Shown piece by piece: positions 24,545 to 27,486 of a stretch of 27,486 bases of DNA (within the stretch, counting starts at the first letter, position 1; every line of letters begins with the position of its first letter). Source of the DNA: CAWKDC01 sp044445605. Its GTDB lineage: Bacteria; Pseudomonadota; Gammaproteobacteria; JABCZS01. Under the pieces are notes generated by a model, which saw only the letters and a program-made list of their open reading frames with translations, did no database searches and was not told where the DNA came from. Position numbers and translations under genes: made by a program. The stretch is taken from the NCBI GenBank assembly GCA_044445605.1, contig JBIOEA010000029.1, positions 1-27,486 on the forward strand, in the 5' to 3' direction.

Positions 24545-25723
24545 ATGAGTATTACACTGTCCACCCGCTCAGAACGCATTCAGCCCTCCCCGACCCTGGT
24601 TATTTCCGCCAAGGCCATGGCGTTGAAGCGCCAAGGTGTTGATGTTATCTCCTTAAGTGCTGGCGAACCCGATTTTGACACCCCCGATTTTATTAAAGAT
24701 GCTGCGATCTTGGCCATCCAACAAGGTTTTACGAAATATACCGCCGTGGATGGTATCCCCGAGCTTAAACAAGCCATCGTCGACAAATTCAAAAAAGATA
24801 ACAACCTCGACTATAAGCTCTCTCAAGTACTGGTTTCCTGTGGTGGCAAACAGTCTTGCTACAACCTGGCTCAAGCGATTTTGAACCCTGGCGATGAAGT
24901 CATCATTCCTGCGCCTTATTGGGTATCCTACCCTGCGTTTGCCGAATTGGCCGATGCACGTCCTGTGTATATCAAAGCAGCGATTGATCAACAATTCAAA
25001 ATCACGCCAAGGCAATTGGAAGCGGCGATCACAGCCAAAACCAAGTTGTTGTATTTAAACAGCCCTTCCAACCCGACGGGTGTGGCGTATACCGCGGAAG
25101 AATTGGCAGCACTGGGTAAGGTGTTGAAAAACCATCCTCGTGTGGTCATTGGTACAGATGATATGTATGAAAAAATCCTCTGGACACCTGAGCCCTTCGT
25201 CAACATTTTGAATGTTTGCCCAGAACTCTACGATCGTACAGTGATATTGCATGGCGTCTCGAAAGCGTATTCGATGACCGGCTGGCGCATTGGTTATGCC
25301 GCAGGTCCACAAAATGTTATTTCTGCGATGGAGAAAATTCAATCACAAAGCACGTCTAACCCAACCTCGATTGCCCAAAAAGCGGCTGCGGCTGCCTTGA
25401 CGGGCGACCAAAGTTGCATCGATGTGATGGTTAAGGCATTCAAAGAACGTCATGAGTATTTGGTGGAAGCGTTAAACAGCTTGCCTGGCGTTAAATGTTC
25501 CCGCAGCGATGGCACTTTCTATTCCTTCCCTTGCGTCGAAGAGGCTATGCGTAAACATGGCTTTACTAACGACACGGCATTCTGTGAGTTCTTGCTCGAT
25601 AAAGCGCGTGTCGCCGTTGTGCCTGGTTCGGCCTTTGGTATGGATGGGTATATGCGGTTGTCGTTTGCGACCAGCATGGAACTGCTGAAAAAAGCGATTG
25701 AGAGGATGCGGGAAATATTATAG
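24545..25723 (+). CDS. Class I PLP aminotransferase, aspartate aminotransferase type
   Basis: This 392-residue cytoplasmic enzyme exchanges amino groups between aspartate and 2-oxoglutarate. It matches the I-gamma type of aspartate aminotransferase. The N-terminus has SLSAGEPDFDTP (36-47) and KYTAVDGIPELKQAI. Asn176 in SNPTG, Asp205/Asp206 in GTDDMYEK and Lys240 in SKAYSMTGWRIGY (the PLP Schiff base) hold the cofactor. Arg371 in MRLSFATS binds the substrate carboxylate. Some enzymes of this group also accept prephenate or aromatic substrates, which cannot be excluded. AAGGAA precedes the ATG by about seven bases. The gene is divergent from uvrB and ends nine bases from a convergent orphan. 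Confidence 0.94.
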   Translation: MSITLSTRSERIQPSPTLVISAKAMALKRQGVDVISLSAGEPDFDTPDFIKDAAILAIQQGFTKYTAVDGIPELKQAIVDKFKKDNNLDYKLSQVLVSCGGKQSCYNLAQAILNPGDEVIIPAPYWVSYPAFAELADARPVYIKAAIDQQFKITPRQLEAAITAKTKLLYLNSPSNPTGVAYTAEELAALGKVLKNHPRVVIGTDDMYEKILWTPEPFVNILNVCPELYDRTVILHGVSKAYSMTGWRIGYAAGPQNVISAMEKIQSQSTSNPTSIAQKAAAAALTGDQSCIDVMVKAFKERHEYLVEALNSLPGVKCSRSDGTFYSFPCVEEAMRKHGFTNDTAFCEFLLDKARVAVVPGSAFGMDGYMRLSFATSMELLKKAIERMREIL

Positions 25724-25732
25724 GTACTTCTC

Positions 25733-26272
25733 CTACCTCCCCAATCTGGGTGCTGATGGCTTGGCTTCTAATCCATGCTCCAACACATCTGACAATAATT
25801 TGACGCTGGCGAGGGTCTTAACACCTTGCCATTCTGGGGATAGCTTGATTTGATCCATGGAACGGCGGCATTTATCCATTTCATTTTTCATTTGTAGGGT
25901 CAATTCAGACATCGTTTTTGAATTAGGTTCGACTTTGTCTAAAAGTTCTTTAAATTTTGCGACTTTTTCAACCAAACTATCGACTAAAGCCGCTTTTGTT
26001 AGTCCAGGATGATGGAATCCTTGTTCCGCTTTAGGGAGCAGGGTATTCATCGTTTCTATTGATACTGGGGTGACATTATCCAGTTTTGCAAACTCGGATA
26101 ACGCCGCGCCGATAATCAAGGACAATGAGGCCATGTGTTGATTCAATGACTCTCCCGCATAGGGATAAACAAGCTCAATATCATGGATTAATTGAGTTAA
26201 GGTACGCGCATATGCCTCTATCAGGTTAGACATACTGCTTGTTTGTTGTGCTGACGTGAAGCTGTGATACAT
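25733..26272 (-). CDS. Unrecognised 179-residue helical protein
   Basis: I recognise no family. ATG 26272 is chosen because GAGGGGG lies about six bases upstream and an extended -10 at 26309-26301 gives a 22-base leader; the frame is open 43 codons further without support. The sequence is almost all amphipathic helix (for example SLVEKVAKFKELLDKVEP and ELTLQMKNEMDKCRRSMD), consistent with a small coiled-coil or helical bundle. There is no signal peptide or clear membrane span, although LSLIIGAALSEFAKL is mildly hydrophobic. The tail is polar/basic, ending SAPRLGR. It faces the aminotransferase gene across nine bases and is separated from tRNA-Asn by its promoter region. Confidence 0.7.
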   Translation of the reverse strand: MYHSFTSAQQTSSMSNLIEAYARTLTQLIHDIELVYPYAGESLNQHMASLSLIIGAALSEFAKLDNVTPVSIETMNTLLPKAEQGFHHPGLTKAALVDSLVEKVAKFKELLDKVEPNSKTMSELTLQMKNEMDKCRRSMDQIKLSPEWQGVKTLASVKLLSDVLEHGLEAKPSAPRLGR

Positions 26273-26300
26273 GGGATACCCCCTCTCTCTTATAGTTTTA

Positions 26301-26309
26301 ATTATAACA
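26301..26309 (-). promoter_or_regulatory. Extended -10 promoter for the 179-residue gene
   Basis: On the minus strand, TGtTATAAT predicts a start near 26294, followed by a 22-base leader containing the purine-rich GAGAGAGGGGG ribosome site. Confidence 0.55.
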
Positions 26310-26364
26310 CAATGAAGTTGACCAACCACGAAAGGACTTTCGAAAAGATATTTACAAAAAACCA

Positions 26365-26393
26365 TTGACCTAACCACATGATTCCAGTAGTAT
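26365..26393 (+). promoter_or_regulatory. tRNA-Asn promoter
   Basis: TTGACC (26365-26370), 17 bases and TAGTAT (26388-26393) predict a start near 26400, six bases before the mature tRNA. The C-rich sequence right after the -10 resembles a discriminator of stringently controlled stable-RNA promoters. Confidence 0.55.
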
Positions 26394-26405
26394 AACCCCA
26401 TCGGT

Positions 26406-26480
26406 TCCCCGGTAGCTCAGTGGTAGAGCAGTTGACTGTTAATCAATTGGTCGGTGGTTCGAACCCGCCCCGGGGAGCCA
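26406..26480 (+). tRNA. tRNA-Asn (GTT)
   Basis: A complete 75-base tRNA including encoded CCA (26478-26480). The acceptor stem pairs TCCCCGG (26406-26412) with CCGGGGA (26470-26476), and the discriminator is G26477. The D arm is GCTC/GAGC. The anticodon arm is GTTGA-CTGTTAA-TCAAT, with anticodon GTT at 26438-26440. The T arm is GGTGG-TTCGAAC-CCGCC. It reads AAC/AAU. No integrase gene and no duplicated 3' end are visible nearby, so there is no sign of an inserted island. Confidence 0.97.
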
Positions 26481-26555
26481 AACAACATTTATAAAAGACG
26501 TATCCTCTCTTTTGCGCTATTATGTAAGTAGAGCACAATGAAGGAATCTTTGACC

Positions 26556-27335
26556 ATGCTTAGAATAATAAGTTTGTTTTCCCTCGCATTATTAATCGGC
26601 TGCGCAAGTTCACCTAAATTTGGCGGCAGCGATAAAGACAGTGCACCAGCCTCCCCTCAAGATGTTAGCAATGTGCCAGAACCCACCCCCAAGCATGAAG
26701 CCTATAGCAAATATGGCAATCCTACTTCTTATAAGGCATTAGGAAGAGAATATAAAGTCTGGGATACCCATTTGGGCTACGAAGAAGAAGGTATTGCTTC
26801 GTGGTACGGCACTAAATTCCACGGAAAACGTACTTCCAGCGGCGAAGCGTATGACATGTACAGTATGACCGCTGCTCATAAAAATTTGCCGATCCCCAGT
26901 TATGTTCGCGTCACCAATTTGGATAACAATAAATCTACCGTTGTCCGCGTCAATGACCGTGGGCCGTTTGCCACCGGCCGTATCATCGATTTATCCTACG
27001 CCGCTGCTGCAAAACTCGGTATTTTGAATATGGGAACAGGCCGCGTCAAAGTCGAAGCCATCGATGCAAAAAACCACCCTAAACGCTTGCCCGAAGCGCC
27101 CGCCGTCGCTCAAGAACCTGTCTACGTCCAAGTGGCTGCATTTTCAAACCAACATAATGCACAGCAACTCGTAGAACAAATTAAAAATCATACCGATAAA
27201 TTAGTGAAAATCGATCCGCATTCGTCACTGTATCGCGTTCACGTCGGGCCTTTTGGTTCGGAGTCTGAACTCAATGCGTTTAAGAATTTAATGTCGAGTA
27301 TGAATTTGGGGAGTGGGTTTAAGGTGTTGAGATAG
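26556..27335 (+). CDS. rlpA: Septal ring lytic transglycosylase RlpA (lipoprotein)
   Basis: This 259-residue outer-membrane lipoprotein cleaves naked glycan strands at the division septum. ATG 26556 is chosen over 26538 because AAGGA (26541-26545) then sits ten bases upstream and the lipobox LLIGC gives Cys16 after a short signal peptide. A Pro/Ser-rich linker (17-75) follows. The double-psi beta-barrel domain (79-168) carries ASWYG (81-85), His108 and NDRGPF (133-138) with Asp134. The SPOR domain (about 187-257, VYVQVAAFSNQHNAQQL) binds denuded septal murein. Both domains are intact. It follows tRNA-Asn by 75 bases; its promoter is not clear. In many genomes rlpA sits with mrdB and dacA, which are not seen before the window ends. 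Confidence 0.95.
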   Translation: MLRIISLFSLALLIGCASSPKFGGSDKDSAPASPQDVSNVPEPTPKHEAYSKYGNPTSYKALGREYKVWDTHLGYEEEGIASWYGTKFHGKRTSSGEAYDMYSMTAAHKNLPIPSYVRVTNLDNNKSTVVRVNDRGPFATGRIIDLSYAAAAKLGILNMGTGRVKVEAIDAKNHPKRLPEAPAVAQEPVYVQVAAFSNQHNAQQLVEQIKNHTDKLVKIDPHSSLYRVHVGPFGSESELNAFKNLMSSMNLGSGFKVLR

Positions 27336-27380
27336 AAGTAATCGCTCACTACCACAAGATCACAAAACGAAGAACTCTTC

Positions 27381-27452
27381 GCCCACTTTGTAAAGGGGGC
27401 AGACACAGGAATCGTCGAGCTTGCGAGACGGTTCTTGTGTCGGGGGATTTTT
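27381..27452. repeat. Second copy of the composite palindromic repeat (inverted)
   Basis: Read on the minus strand this element starts with AAAAATCCCCCG (27452-27441), identical to 16890-16901. A 38-base hairpin section follows, then TGCCCCCTTTACAAAGTGGGC (27401-27381, written here with spaces: TGCCCCCTTT ACAAAGTGGGC), two changes from the 16918-16938 palindrome. The order of flank and palindrome is the same as at 16890, but the middle is different. This supports a dispersed modular element rather than chance. Confidence 0.65.
27402..27452 (+). terminator. Large hairpin plus T-run downstream of rlpA
   Basis: GACACAGGAATCGTC (27402-27416) pairs with GACGGTTCTTGTGTC (27427-27441) over 15 bp with two G:U pairs and a 10-base loop. 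GGGGGA and then TTTTT follow (27448-27452). The T-run is five bases from the stem rather than adjacent, so termination may be inefficient. It is part of the repeat element. Confidence 0.45.
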
Positions 27453-27486
27453 CTTTGCTTACGCAGCGTATCAATCTGAATTTCGC

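Noticed and set aside
24653..25015. 120-codon open frame antisense to the aminotransferase gene
   Set aside because: It lies entirely inside a confidently identified conserved gene and has no family features.
26406..26480. tRNA-Asn as an integration site of a genomic island
   Set aside because: No integrase and no repeated tRNA 3' end are visible on either side within the window.

Overview
The window reads as chromosomal DNA of a gammaproteobacterium. A recognisable ZapD, the N-terminally short BirA, UbiA, a periplasmic Cu/Zn superoxide dismutase, FadL, RlpA and a tandem pair of TyrP/Mtr-type aromatic amino acid permeases all fit that class. The mix of ordinary housekeeping genes with several large proteins of no recognisable family resembles Legionellales (Legionella/Coxiella/Aquicella-like bacteria). 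That placement is inference: there is no rRNA and no dot/icm gene here. No integrase, transposase, plasmid or phage gene is visible.

Layout. 1-5.4 kb: the end of an upstream gene, an S66 (MccF/LdcA-like) peptidase, a convergent YhcG/DUF1016 PDDEXK nuclease, then a GT9 glycosyltransferase whose 3' end overlaps an unrecognised 508-residue protein with a C-terminal leucine-zipper coil. 5.4-7.6 kb: a minus-strand pair of outer-membrane barrels, one small and one FadL-like. 7.7-9.5 kb: a fatty acid hydroxylase/sterol desaturase-type membrane enzyme facing a fatty-acyl-CoA-reductase-like SDR. 9.6-12.3 kb: an orphan 370-residue protein, sodC and a polytopic membrane protein. 12.1-13.8 kb: birA and ubiA, divergent. 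13.8-16.8 kb: a giant orphan (1009 residues). 16.9-17.0 kb: a duplicated palindromic repeat. 17.1-20.3 kb: two permeases and zapD. 20.4-22.5 kb: an orphan 712-residue helical protein converging on uvrB. 24.5-26.3 kb: an aspartate aminotransferase and an orphan 179-residue protein. 26.4-27.3 kb: tRNA-Asn and rlpA, followed by a second copy of the palindromic repeat.

The recognisable genes do not form one pathway. They supply envelope functions (RlpA, FadL, GT9, S66 peptidase), division (ZapD, RlpA), DNA repair (UvrB), cofactor and quinone metabolism (BirA, UbiA), amino acid uptake and transamination, and defence against superoxide.

Three themes merit a second look. First, five proteins have no recognisable family; three of these converge on a conserved gene and two overlap its 3' end. 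Second, several strong-looking -10 elements place the predicted transcription start at or within a few bases of the start codon (7702, 11332, 12935, 24479), suggesting leaderless mRNAs. Third, a composite palindromic repeat occurs at 16890 and, inverted, at 27452. I see no CRISPR array and no clear novel multi-gene system. The closest candidates are the orphan proteins, which could be secreted effectors. No gap between genes exceeds 300 bases.
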